NCBI RefSeq assembly: GCF_040365005.1
Contig: NZ_BAABWV010000006.1
Location: 183,443 to 247,442, forward strand
Length of the DNA stretch: 64,000 nucleotides
DNA from: Antarcticimicrobium sp040365005
GTDB taxonomy: Bacteria; Pseudomonadota; Alphaproteobacteria; Rhodobacterales; Rhodobacteraceae
Reading direction: 5' to 3'
A program made the position numbers and the translations under genes. A model generated the notes under the pieces. It had not been told where the DNA came from, made no database searches, and worked only from the letters and a program-made list of their open reading frames with translations. Positions 43,693-51,751 of the stretch are shown here, piece after piece. Each line of letters starts with the position of its first letter. The stretch's first letter is position 1.

Positions 43693-46589
43693 TCCGCCGC
43701 CGGCAGGATGCGGCGCGACCGCGCGGCCTGCGCGGCATAGCTCTCCTGCCATTCGGTCGGCCCGTTCGAGGCGCTGACCTGCACCGCCGTCACCTTGTAC
43801 TCGGGACAGTTGGTGGCCCAGTCGCTGAAATCGGTGGTGATCACGTTGGCCTGGGTGTCGGGGTGGTGGAAGGTGGTATAGACCACGCCGGGGCTGACCC
43901 GGTCGGTGATCTTCGCCCGCAGCGCGGTATCGCCGGACCGGCTGGCCAGCTTGACCCAGTCGCCGTCCTCGATGCCGCGCACCTCGGCGTCATGCGGGTG
44001 GATTTCCAGCACGTCCTGATCATGCCACACCACGTTGTCGGTGCGCCGGGTCTGGGCGCCGACGTTGTACTGCGACAGGATGCGACCGGTGGTCAGCAAC
44101 AGTGGGAACCGCGGGCCGGTCTTTTCATCCGTGGCCACGTACTCGGTGACGATGAACCGCCCCTTGCCGCGCACGAACCCGTCCACATGCATCAGCGGCG
44201 TGCCGTCCGGGTGCGCCTCGTTGCAGGGCCATTGCACGCTGCCCTTCTCTTCCAGCATCTCATAGCTGACGTTGGCGAAACTGGGTGTCGTCGCCGCGAT
44301 CTCGTCCATGATCTGGCCTGGGTGGGTATAGTGCCAATTCGCCCCCATCGCGTTGGCCAGCAACTGGGTCACCTCCCAGTCGGCATAGCCGTTACGCGGC
44401 GCCATCACCCGGCGCACGCGGTTGATCCGACGCTCGGCATTGGTGAAGGTGCCGTCCTTTTCCAGGAAGGTCGAACCGGGCAGGAAGACGTGGGCGTAAT
44501 TCGCCGTCTCGTTCAGGAACAGGTCATGCACGATGACACAGTCCATCGCGGCAAGGCCGGCGGCAACATGCTTGGTGTCCGGGTCCGATTGCAGGATGTC
44601 CTCGCCCTGACAATACAGCCCCTTGAAGGTGCCGTCGACGGCGGCGTCCAGCATGTTGTTGATGCGCAGCCCCGGTTCAGGGTCCAGCTCCACGCCCCAG
44701 GCCCCTTCGAAGACGGCGCGCACGTCGTCGTTCTTGAGGTGGCGATAGCCGGGCAGTTCATGCGGGAACGACCCCATGTCGCAGGACCCCTGCACGTTGT
44801 TCTGGCCCCGCAGCGGGTTCACGCCGACCCCCTCGCGCCCGACGTTACCGGTCAGCATGGCAAGGTTGGCGATGCCGATCACCGTGGTCGAGCCCTGGCT
44901 GTGCTCGGTCACGCCCAGCCCGTAATAAATCGCACCGTTGCCCCCCGTCGCGAACAGGCGGGCGGCGGCGCGCAGCTCGTCCGCCGGTACCCCGGTCAAC
45001 ATCTCGGTCGCCTCGGGGCTGTGGCGCGCATCCGAGATGAACTCGGCATAGCTCTGGAACTCGTCCCAGTCGCAGCGCTCGCGGATATAGGCCTCGTCCA
45101 TCAACCCCTCGGTGACGATGACATGCGCCAGCGCCGAGACCACCGCCACGTTGGTGCCGGGCCGCAGGGCAAGGTGATGCGCGGCCTCGACATGGGCCGA
45201 TTTCACCAGGTCGATGCGGCGCGGGTCGATCACGATCAGCTTGGCGCCCTGGCGCAGCCGCTTTTTCAACCGGCTGCCGAACACCGGGTGCGCGTCGGTC
45301 GGGTTGGCGCCGATCACGATCACCACGTCGGTCTTTTCGACACTATCGAAATCCTGGGTGCCGGCCGAGGTGCCGAAGGTCTGGCCAAGGCCGTAACCGG
45401 TGGGCGAATGGCAGACCCGGGCGCAGGTGTCGGTGTTGTTGTTGTGGAACACCGCGCGGGCCAGTTTCTGCACCAGGTAGGTTTCCTCGTTGGTGCAGCG
45501 GCTCGAGGTGATCACCCCGATGGCGCGGCGGCCGTGGGTTTCCTGCAACGCGCGCATCTTGGTCGCGGCAAAGCCCAGCGCCTCGTCCCAGCTCACCTCG
45601 CGCCAGGGTTCGTCGATGTGATCGCGGATCATCGGGTTCAGGACCCGGTCCTTGTGATTGGCATAACCATAGGCGAACCGCCCCTTGACGCAGCTGTGCC
45701 CACGGTTGGCCTGGCCGTGCTTGTAGGGAACCATGCGGACCAGCTGATCGCCGTTCAGCTCGGCCTTGAACGAACAACCGACGCCGCAATAGGCGCATGT
45801 GGTGATGACCGAGCGTTCCGGCGTACCCAGCTCGATCACCGATTTTTCCTGCAGGGTGGCGGTCGGGCAGGCCTGCACGCAGGCGCCGCAGCTGACGCAA
45901 TCGGACGACAGGAAATCGTCGCCCGCCATGCCCGGCGAAACCCGGCTGTCGAAACCGCGTCCTTGAATCGTCAGCGCGAAGGTGCCTTGCACCTCTTCGC
46001 AAGCGCGCACGCAGCGCGAGCAGACGATGCACTTGGACGGGTCATAGGTGAAATAGGGGTTGCTCTCGTCCTTGGGCAGCCACTCGACGTTGGCCTGCCC
46101 GCTGGTGTCGCGCGGCTCGAAATGGTTGGCCAGCGGCGCCTGCTCCGGCGCCTGGTAGCGCACGTCGCGCAAACCGACCATGCCGGCCATGTCCTGCAAC
46201 TCGCAATCGCCGTTGGCGGCGCAGGTCAGGCAGTCGAGCGGGTGGTCGGAGATATACAGCTCCATCACCCCCTTGCGGATCTTGCGGACCTTGCTGGACT
46301 GGGTGTGCACCACCATGCCCGAATGCACCGGCGTGGTGCAGGAGGCCGGCGTGCCGCGCCGCCCCTCGATTTCGACCACGCAGAGCCGGCAGGAGCCGAA
46401 GGCGTCAAGGCTGTCGGTGGCGCAGAGCTTGGGCACCGGGATGCCGGCCATCGCGCTGGCGCGCATCACGCTGGTGCCCTCGGGCACCGTGACCTCGACC
46501 CCGTCGATGGTCAGCGTGACCGGCCGGCCCGTTTTCGCGGGCGTGCCCATGTCGCGGTCGTCGTCCCAAGGGATGATGAAATCTTTCAT
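43689..46589 (-). CDS. fdsA: NAD-dependent formate dehydrogenase catalytic subunit FdsA
   Basis: Molybdenum (bis-MGD) formate dehydrogenase alpha subunit, 966 residues, cytoplasmic. The N-terminal [2Fe-2S] ferredoxin domain (VPKLCATDSLDAFGSCRLC) and His-Cys3 cluster (DHPLDCLTCAANGDCELQ) precede two [4Fe-4S] motifs (CIVCSRCVRACEE, CVSCGACVQACP). The catalytic domain opens with CAYCGVGC. The molybdenum-ligating cysteine is in TDTCARVCHSPTG, with the following His. A perfect AAGGAGG is placed 7 bases before the ATG. Electrons from formate pass through these clusters to FdsB/FdsG and NAD+. Confidence 0.97.
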   Translation of the reverse strand: MKDFIIPWDDDRDMGTPAKTGRPVTLTIDGVEVTVPEGTSVMRASAMAGIPVPKLCATDSLDAFGSCRLCVVEIEGRRGTPASCTTPVHSGMVVHTQSSKVRKIRKGVMELYISDHPLDCLTCAANGDCELQDMAGMVGLRDVRYQAPEQAPLANHFEPRDTSGQANVEWLPKDESNPYFTYDPSKCIVCSRCVRACEEVQGTFALTIQGRGFDSRVSPGMAGDDFLSSDCVSCGACVQACPTATLQEKSVIELGTPERSVITTCAYCGVGCSFKAELNGDQLVRMVPYKHGQANRGHSCVKGRFAYGYANHKDRVLNPMIRDHIDEPWREVSWDEALGFAATKMRALQETHGRRAIGVITSSRCTNEETYLVQKLARAVFHNNNTDTCARVCHSPTGYGLGQTFGTSAGTQDFDSVEKTDVVIVIGANPTDAHPVFGSRLKKRLRQGAKLIVIDPRRIDLVKSAHVEAAHHLALRPGTNVAVVSALAHVIVTEGLMDEAYIRERCDWDEFQSYAEFISDARHSPEATEMLTGVPADELRAAARLFATGGNGAIYYGLGVTEHSQGSTTVIGIANLAMLTGNVGREGVGVNPLRGQNNVQGSCDMGSFPHELPGYRHLKNDDVRAVFEGAWGVELDPEPGLRINNMLDAAVDGTFKGLYCQGEDILQSDPDTKHVAAGLAAMDCVIVHDLFLNETANYAHVFLPGSTFLEKDGTFTNAERRINRVRRVMAPRNGYADWEVTQLLANAMGANWHYTHPGQIMDEIAATTPSFANVSYEMLEEKGSVQWPCNEAHPDGTPLMHVDGFVRGKGRFIVTEYVATDEKTGPRFPLLLTTGRILSQYNVGAQTRRTDNVVWHDQDVLEIHPHDAEVRGIEDGDWVKLASRSGDTALRAKITDRVSPGVVYTTFHHPDTQANVITTDFSDWATNCPEYKVTAVQVSASNGPTEWQESYAAQAARSRRILPAAE

Positions 46590-46690
46590 GACGTGACCTC
46601 CTTGGCGGAGCGGGAATAAGACATATCGGGTTGCGCACCATACGGGCCGAGGGGCCCGGCTGCGTGATGCATGTTATCACGCCCGCTCAT
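46586..46690 (-). CDS. 34-residue small ORF coupled between fdsB and fdsA
   Basis: Predicted peptide starts MSGRDNMHHAAGPLGPYG and ends SYSRSAKEVTS. Three features argue that it is translated. Its ATG overlaps the fdsB stop (ATGA). A perfect AAGGAGG (46704-46698) sits 7 bases upstream, inside the last fdsB codons. Its own TGA overlaps the fdsA ATG. The frame fills the whole fdsB-fdsA gap with no spare base. There is no membrane segment or cysteine; His8-His9 and the Gly/Pro stretch are the only notable features. No family is recognised. Its third-codon GC looks lower than that of its neighbours. It could be a small fds-associated subunit or merely a coupling cassette that keeps ribosomes on the message. 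Confidence 0.6.
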   Translation of the reverse strand: MSGRDNMHHAAGPLGPYGAQPDMSYSRSAKEVTS

Positions 46691-48204
46691 TCCGCCGCCT
46701 CCTTCGCCGTGGCGAAATCGTCGGGGAACAGCGTCAGCGCCGACATCACCGGATAGGGGGTGAACCCGCCCAGCGCACAGAGCGAGCCCTCCTTCATCGT
46801 CTCGCACAGGTCGGTCAGAAGCGGCACCGCATCGGCGTCGCCCTGCGCGATGCGGTCGATGGTCTCGACCCCGCGCACCGCGCCGATGCGGCAGGGCGTG
46901 CACTTGCCACAGCTTTCCACCGCGCAGAATTCCATCGCGAACCGGGCCATCTTCAGCATGTCGACGGTCTCGTCGAACACCACGATCCCGGCGTGCCCGA
47001 TCAGCCCGCCGGCGCCGTCGAACTCCTCGTAGCTGAACCGCGTGTCGAATTGCTCTGGCGCGAAATAGGCCCCCAGCGGGCCGCCCACCTGCACCGCCTT
47101 GACCGGGCGGCCGCTGGCGGTACCGCCGGCAATGTCATTGACCAACTCGCCCAGCGGCATGCCGAAGGCGGTCTCGTACAACCCGCCGTATTTCACGTTT
47201 CCGGCGATCTGGATCGGCATGGTGCCCTTGGACCGGCCCAGCCCGAAACCGGCATAGAACCCGGCGCCCTTCTCGAAGATCACCGGCACGGTGGCCAGCG
47301 ACAGCACGTTGTTGACCACCGTGGGTTGGCCAAAGGCCCCTTCGAGCGCCGGCAGCGGCGGCTTGGCGCGCACCACCCCGCGCTTGCCCTCGAGCGAGTT
47401 CAACAGCGAGGTCTCCTCGCCGCAGACATAGGCCCCGGCCCCGACCCGGACCTCCATGTCAAACCCCTTGCCCGAACCCAGCACATCGGCGCCCAGGACC
47501 CCGGCCGCGCGGGCGATCTCGATCGCTTCTTCCATCACCGCGATCGCGTCGGGGTATTCCGAGCGCAGGTAGACGAACCCCTTTGTCGCCCCGGTTCCGA
47601 GGCCGGCAATCGCCATCCCCTCGATCAGGCAGAACGGGTCGCCCTCGATGATCATGCGGTCGGCAAAGGTGCCGCTGTCGCCCTCGTCGGCATTGCAGAC
47701 GATGTACTTGCGCGCCGATTTGGCCAGCCGCACGGTGTCCCACTTGATCCCGGTGGGAAAGCCCGCACCGCCGCGACCGCGCAGCCCCGACAGCTTGATC
47801 TCGTCAACGATCGCCTCGGCACTCATGCCCAGTGCGCGGCGCAGGCCGGCCAGACCACCCAGCGCCTCGTAGTCGACCAGGCTCAGCGGATCGGTCACGC
47901 CGCATCGGGCAAAGGTCAGACGGGTCTGGCGCGCGAAGAACGGGATCTCCTCGACACGGCCCAGCCCCGGGAGCGTGCCGTCAAGCAGCGCCGGCGCATC
48001 CCCCGGCGCGACCGGGCCGAACCCCTCGCGCCCCTCACCCCGGTCGATCTCGACCAGCGGTTCCAGCCAGATCATGCCGCGGGTGCCGGTGCGGATCAGG
48101 TCGATTTCCAGTCCGCGCCTGTCGGCCTCGGCCCGGATGGCGGCGGCGATGTCATCGGCGCCCAGCGCCTTGGCCGCGCTGTCGCGGGGAACGTAGATCT
48201 TCAT
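46687..48204 (-). CDS. fdsB: formate dehydrogenase NADH-binding subunit FdsB
   Basis: NuoF-like flavoprotein subunit, 505 residues. It has LSGLRGRGGAGFPTGIKWD (FMN/NADH site), CNADEGDSGTFADR, GAGAYVCGEETSLLNSLEG and the C-terminal [4Fe-4S] motif VESCGKCTPCRIG. The first 110 residues are a thioredoxin-like NuoE-type domain, as in FdsB of Rhodobacter. It transfers electrons from the FdsA clusters to NAD+. Start ATG at 48204 overlaps the fdsG stop by 4 bases. Its 3' end doubles as the ribosome-binding site of the 34-codon ORF. Confidence 0.96.
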   Translation of the reverse strand: MKIYVPRDSAAKALGADDIAAAIRAEADRRGLEIDLIRTGTRGMIWLEPLVEIDRGEGREGFGPVAPGDAPALLDGTLPGLGRVEEIPFFARQTRLTFARCGVTDPLSLVDYEALGGLAGLRRALGMSAEAIVDEIKLSGLRGRGGAGFPTGIKWDTVRLAKSARKYIVCNADEGDSGTFADRMIIEGDPFCLIEGMAIAGLGTGATKGFVYLRSEYPDAIAVMEEAIEIARAAGVLGADVLGSGKGFDMEVRVGAGAYVCGEETSLLNSLEGKRGVVRAKPPLPALEGAFGQPTVVNNVLSLATVPVIFEKGAGFYAGFGLGRSKGTMPIQIAGNVKYGGLYETAFGMPLGELVNDIAGGTASGRPVKAVQVGGPLGAYFAPEQFDTRFSYEEFDGAGGLIGHAGIVVFDETVDMLKMARFAMEFCAVESCGKCTPCRIGAVRGVETIDRIAQGDADAVPLLTDLCETMKEGSLCALGGFTPYPVMSALTLFPDDFATAKEAAE

Positions 48205-48677
48205 GCGCCCGCCTCCGTCAAAATCTCGTCCATCCGCGCGCTGTCGACGCGGCCCACGACCCGGCCATCGACCATCGCCGCCGGGCCGCAGGCGCAGAGC
48301 CCGAGGCAATAGACCGGCTCGATCGTTACCGCGCCGTTGGCGGTGGTCCCGTGCCATTCCACGCCCAGTCGCGACAGCGTCTCTTCGGCCAGCGCGTTGG
48401 CGCCGACCGACTGGCAGGCCTCGGCGCGGCAGATCCTGACCACGTGGCGCCCGGCGGGCACCTCGCGGAAGTCATGGTAAAAGGACATCACCCCATGCAC
48501 CTCGGCACGGGTGATGTTCAGCGCCTCGGCGATCAGCGGCAGCGCCATCTGCGGCACTTGCCCATAGGCAGACTGGATCGCGTGCAGGATCGGAAGCAGC
48601 GGACCCTCAAGCGCCATCTGGCTGTCGATCAGGGCCTGGATCTCTTCGGCGGTCGGGTCTGGCGGGCTCTGGGGCAT
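48201..48677 (-). CDS. fdsG: formate dehydrogenase gamma subunit FdsG (NuoE-like)
   Basis: Thioredoxin-like [2Fe-2S] protein, 158 residues, homologous to NuoE. The helical N-terminus (GPLLPILHAIQSAYGQVP) is followed by EVHGVMSFYHDF and the cluster ligands CRAEACQSVG and CLGLCACGP. I chose the ATG at 48677 since GGGAGGA lies just before it; an ATG four codons earlier overlaps that site. First structural gene of the fds operon, 98 bases after the co-oriented LysR gene. Confidence 0.95.
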   Translation of the reverse strand: MPQSPPDPTAEEIQALIDSQMALEGPLLPILHAIQSAYGQVPQMALPLIAEALNITRAEVHGVMSFYHDFREVPAGRHVVRICRAEACQSVGANALAEETLSRLGVEWHGTTANGAVTIEPVYCLGLCACGPAAMVDGRVVGRVDSARMDEILTEAGA

Positions 48678-48751
48678 GTGTCCTCCCATGGCATGTCTCT
48701 CGACTGGGTGGAGGATTCGGGATACCGATTCAATATCGTTGTTTCGTTGAA

Positions 48752-48770
48752 CGATAGCAGATCTCTATCG
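48752..48770 (-). promoter_or_regulatory. LysR-type box upstream of the fds operon
   Basis: CGATAG-N7-CTATCG is a T-N11-A style palindrome in the gap between the LysR gene and fdsG. Related half-sites (CTATCGG, ATATCGAAT) recur upstream of the LysR gene at about 49711-49740, suggesting that one protein regulates both. Confidence 0.6.
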
Positions 48771-48775
48771 AAAAG

Positions 48776-49705
48776 TCACTCCGCGCGCGCCGCCTTGGCG
48801 GCGGTCAGCCGCCGTTTTCCGCGCCCTGCGGCCAGCTTGTGCGCCATCTCCAGCAGCGCCTTGAGCACCGGCGTGTGCGGTTCCTGGTAGGGCGCGACAA
48901 GGCCGACGGCGTGGCCCTCGGGCTTTTGCCGGATCGGGATCACCTTCAACCCGGTGCCAGCGGTCAGGAAATGCGCGATGTCGTCGGGCAGCACGGTGAC
49001 GCTGCTGCCGTGCTGCACCTGCGAAACCAGGACAACGGTGGAATTGGATTCCAGGTAGGCTGCCGGCGTGATCCCGGCCTCGGTGAAATTCTTGTTGATG
49101 ATGCGCCGGTTCTGCATATCGGGCGTCAGCAGGCACAGCCGTTCATCGCCCAGTTCCGCCCAGTCGACGCCATCTCGCGCCGCCAGCGGATGCGCGCCGG
49201 AACAGACCAGCGTATAGGTTTCGCGGTACAGTTCGGCGGTCGAGACCCGGCCCAGCGGCTCGTTGTCGAGATAGGTGATGCCGGCATCGATATCGAGATT
49301 GTCCAGCATGTTCAGCACGTCGATCGAGGTGGTCGAGCGGATGGTAAAGCTGACGTTGGGATGTTCGGCGTTGAAGGCCGCGGCCAGCCGCGAGGCGGTG
49401 GTCAGCGCGGTGGGGATCACCGCGATCCGCAGGTGCCCCGACAGCCCCGCGTGGGTAAAGCGCATCTCTTCGCGCAACCGTCGGGCGTCGCCGACGATCT
49501 GGCGTGCCCAGTCCAGCGCGCGCTGCCCCTCGGGCGTCAACCCGCCATAGCGCGAACCGCGCTGTACCAACTTGACGCCGAGTTGATCCTCAAGCTGCCG
49601 GATTCCGGTCGACAGCGTGGGCTGGGTCACGCCGATGCTGGCGGCGGCGCGGCCAAAGTGTTGTTCCTTGGCCAGCGCGATGAGCATTTCAAGTTTTCCG
49701 ATCAT
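48776..49705 (-). CDS. LysR family regulator (probable fds activator)
   Basis: LTTR of 309 residues: HTH (MLIALAKEQHFGRAAASIGVTQPTLSTGIRQLEDQLGVKLVQRG), then a type 2 periplasmic-binding-like effector domain (HLRIAVIPTALTTASRLAAAF, DAGITYLDNEPLG, SSVTVLPDDIAHFL). Encoded upstream of and in the same direction as fdsG, the usual position of the fds regulator. I use the ATG at 49705; an upstream ATG at 49750 adds 15 non-conserved residues. The effector is presumably formate or a related signal. Confidence 0.9.
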   Translation of the reverse strand: MIGKLEMLIALAKEQHFGRAAASIGVTQPTLSTGIRQLEDQLGVKLVQRGSRYGGLTPEGQRALDWARQIVGDARRLREEMRFTHAGLSGHLRIAVIPTALTTASRLAAAFNAEHPNVSFTIRSTTSIDVLNMLDNLDIDAGITYLDNEPLGRVSTAELYRETYTLVCSGAHPLAARDGVDWAELGDERLCLLTPDMQNRRIINKNFTEAGITPAAYLESNSTVVLVSQVQHGSSVTVLPDDIAHFLTAGTGLKVIPIRQKPEGHAVGLVAPYQEPHTPVLKALLEMAHKLAAGRGKRRLTAAKAARAE

Positions 49706-49885
49706 GATTCGATATTGGCACGGCGAAAACCGATAGGAAATATCTTTCAATCAGGGCGCCCCGCCGCCGGGTTCACATCCCCGCGACGCGGACCGCCACC
49801 ATCCGCCGCCTGTCATCCGCGCCCCTCCCCCGTGACAAAGCGCGGATCTGTTCCCATGACCCGCTTCCGGTCTTGCAAACCGCAT

Positions 49886-49909
49886 ATATTTCATTCATTC
49901 ATGAAATAT
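49886..49909 (+). promoter_or_regulatory. ArsR operator overlapping the ars start codon
   Basis: Perfect 9-bp inverted repeat ATATTTCAT-TCATTC-ATGAAATAT; its right arm contains the first two bases of the ATG at 49908. AT-rich and unlike its surroundings, it is the natural binding site for the ArsR domain encoded next. Confidence 0.75.
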
Positions 49910-50756
49910 GGAAAAAGAATCGCTCACCCAGCTTGCCACCCTCAGCCATCCACAGCGGATGCAGGTGTTCCGCCTGCTGATGCGGCGCTATCCCGATGCG
50001 GTTCCCGCCGGCGAGATCGCCGCCGCGCTGGGGCTCAAGGCCAGCACCAACTCGGTCTATCTCTCCGCCCTGCTCGAGGCCGGTCTGGTCGAGCAGCACC
50101 GGCAGGGAACCTCGCTGCGTTACCGGGCCAATGTCCCGGCAGTGCAGGACCTGATCGGTTTTCTCTTCCTTGACTGTTGTCGCGGGCGCCCCGAGTTGTG
50201 CCCGCCGCAGCCTTCCTCCACTGCTGACGGAGCCACCGCCATGGCCAACCGGAAATACAACGTGTTGTTCCTCTGCACCGGCAATTCCGCCCGCTCGATC
50301 TTTGCCGAGGCGCTGCTGCGCGCCGAGGCGGGCGATCGGTTCAACGTCTATTCGGCGGGTACCCATCCCTATTCCGAACTCAACCCCCTCGCCGTCGAGA
50401 TGCTGGCCTCCAAGGGGCATGACACCACGAAACTGCGCGCCAAGACCATCGCGGAATTCCAGCGCCCGGAGGCGCCGGTGATGGATTTCGTCTTTACCGT
50501 CTGTGACCAGGCCGCCAACGAGCACTGCCCGACATGGCAGGGGCAACCGGTCAGCGCCCATTGGGGCATGCCCGACCCGGTCAAGGCCGAGGGCACCGAC
50601 GCCGAGAAACGGCTGGCCTTCCAACAGGCCTATGGCGCGCTGCGCAACCGCATCCGCGCCTTCGCCGCCCTGCCCCTCGACACGCTCGACCGCATCTCGC
50701 TTCAGGCGGCGGTCGACGGGATCGGGGAAACCGCACCGGAAGGAGCCACCAAATGA
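49908..50756 (+). CDS. ArsR regulator fused to low-molecular-weight arsenate reductase
   Basis: Fusion of 282 residues. Residues 1-90 are an ArsR-type winged helix (LATLSHPQRMQVFRLLMRRYPDAVPAGEIAAALGL). Residues about 113-250 are a thioredoxin-coupled LMW-phosphatase-like arsenate reductase with the P-loop FLCTGNSARS (Cys123), and a late MPDPVKAEG carrying the Asp-Pro loop. Cys90, Cys91 and Cys98 (LDCCRGRPELC) resemble the CC-x5-7-C As(III) sensor seen in the AfArsR subgroup. No Shine-Dalgarno precedes the ATG because the operator sits there. First gene of an operon with GAPDH and arsJ. The protein would sense As(III) and reduce As(V). Confidence 0.92.
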   Translation: MEKESLTQLATLSHPQRMQVFRLLMRRYPDAVPAGEIAAALGLKASTNSVYLSALLEAGLVEQHRQGTSLRYRANVPAVQDLIGFLFLDCCRGRPELCPPQPSSTADGATAMANRKYNVLFLCTGNSARSIFAEALLRAEAGDRFNVYSAGTHPYSELNPLAVEMLASKGHDTTKLRAKTIAEFQRPEAPVMDFVFTVCDQAANEHCPTWQGQPVSAHWGMPDPVKAEGTDAEKRLAFQQAYGALRNRIRAFAALPLDTLDRISLQAAVDGIGETAPEGATK

Positions 50757-51751
50757 CCACTTACGCACTCAACGGCCTTGGCCGCATGGGCAAGCTGGCC
50801 CTGCGCCCGCTGCTGGAACGCGGCGCGCAGGTGGCCTGGATCAACGACGCGGTGGGCGACGCGGAAATGCACGCGCACCTGCTGGAATTCGATTCCGTCC
50901 ACGGCCGCTGGCCCGCCGCGTTTGCCCATGACGCGGACACCCTCACCATCGACGGCACCCGCCTGCCGGTACACGGGGCCAAACGGCTGGAGGATCTGCC
51001 GCTGGACGGGGTCGACGTGGTCATCGACTGCACCGGCGCCTTCAAGACGCAAGCAAAACTCGCCCCCTATTTCGCCGCCGGCGTGAAGAAACTGGTGGTT
51101 TCTGCCCCGGTCAAGGACGGACCGACCGCCAATATTGTCTATGGGGTCAACGACCACATCTACGACCCCGCCGCGCACACCATTGTCACCGCCGCAAGCT
51201 GCACCACCAACTGCCTCGCGCCGGTGGTCAAGGTGATCCATGAAAACCTCGGCATCCGGCACGGCTCGATCACCACGATCCACGACGTGACCAATACCCA
51301 GACCATCGTCGACCGCCCGGCCAAGGACCTGCGCCGCGCGCGGTCTGCGCTGACCTCGCTGATCCCCACCACCACCGGCAGCGCCACCGCGATCACGCTG
51401 ATCTATCCCGAACTGACCGGCAAGCTGAACGGCCATGCGGTACGGGTGCCGCTCTTGAATGCCTCGCTCACCGATTGCGTGTTCGAGGTGGAACGGGAAA
51501 CCACGGCGGAAGAGGTCAACGCCCTGTTCAAAACCGCCGCCGAGGGCGCACTTGCCGGTATCCTCGGCTATGAGACCCGCCCGCTGGTCAGCGCCGATTA
51601 TACCAACGATCCGCGCTCCAGCATCATCGACGCCCCGTCGACCATGGTCATCAATGGCACCCAGGTGAAGATCTACGCCTGGTATGACAACGAATGGGGC
51701 TATGCCAACCGCCTAGTCGATGTCGCCCTGATGGTCGGGGCCAGCCTGTGA
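50753..51751 (+). CDS. arsenate-resistance-associated glyceraldehyde-3-phosphate dehydrogenase
   Basis: GAPDH of 332 residues with the Rossmann start YALNGLGRMGKLALRP and the catalytic cysteine in AASCTTNCLAPVVK (about 150). TTTTGSATAI, VRVPLLNASLTD and the C-terminal YDNEWGYANRLVD are also present. In ars operons carrying arsJ, this paralogue attaches arsenate to glyceraldehyde-3-phosphate, making 1-arseno-3-phosphoglycerate for export. The N-terminal Gly pattern is NGLGRMG rather than the common NGFGRIG. ATGA overlap with the fusion gene and GTGA overlap with arsJ; GGAAGGAG precedes its start. Confidence 0.94.
   Translation: MTTYALNGLGRMGKLALRPLLERGAQVAWINDAVGDAEMHAHLLEFDSVHGRWPAAFAHDADTLTIDGTRLPVHGAKRLEDLPLDGVDVVIDCTGAFKTQAKLAPYFAAGVKKLVVSAPVKDGPTANIVYGVNDHIYDPAAHTIVTAASCTTNCLAPVVKVIHENLGIRHGSITTIHDVTNTQTIVDRPAKDLRRARSALTSLIPTTTGSATAITLIYPELTGKLNGHAVRVPLLNASLTDCVFEVERETTAEEVNALFKTAAEGALAGILGYETRPLVSADYTNDPRSSIIDAPSTMVINGTQVKIYAWYDNEWGYANRLVDVALMVGASL

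Noticed and set aside
43863..46619. A 918-codon plus-strand frame opposite fdsA
   Set aside because: Shadow of fdsA, which carries all iron-sulfur and molybdenum motifs.
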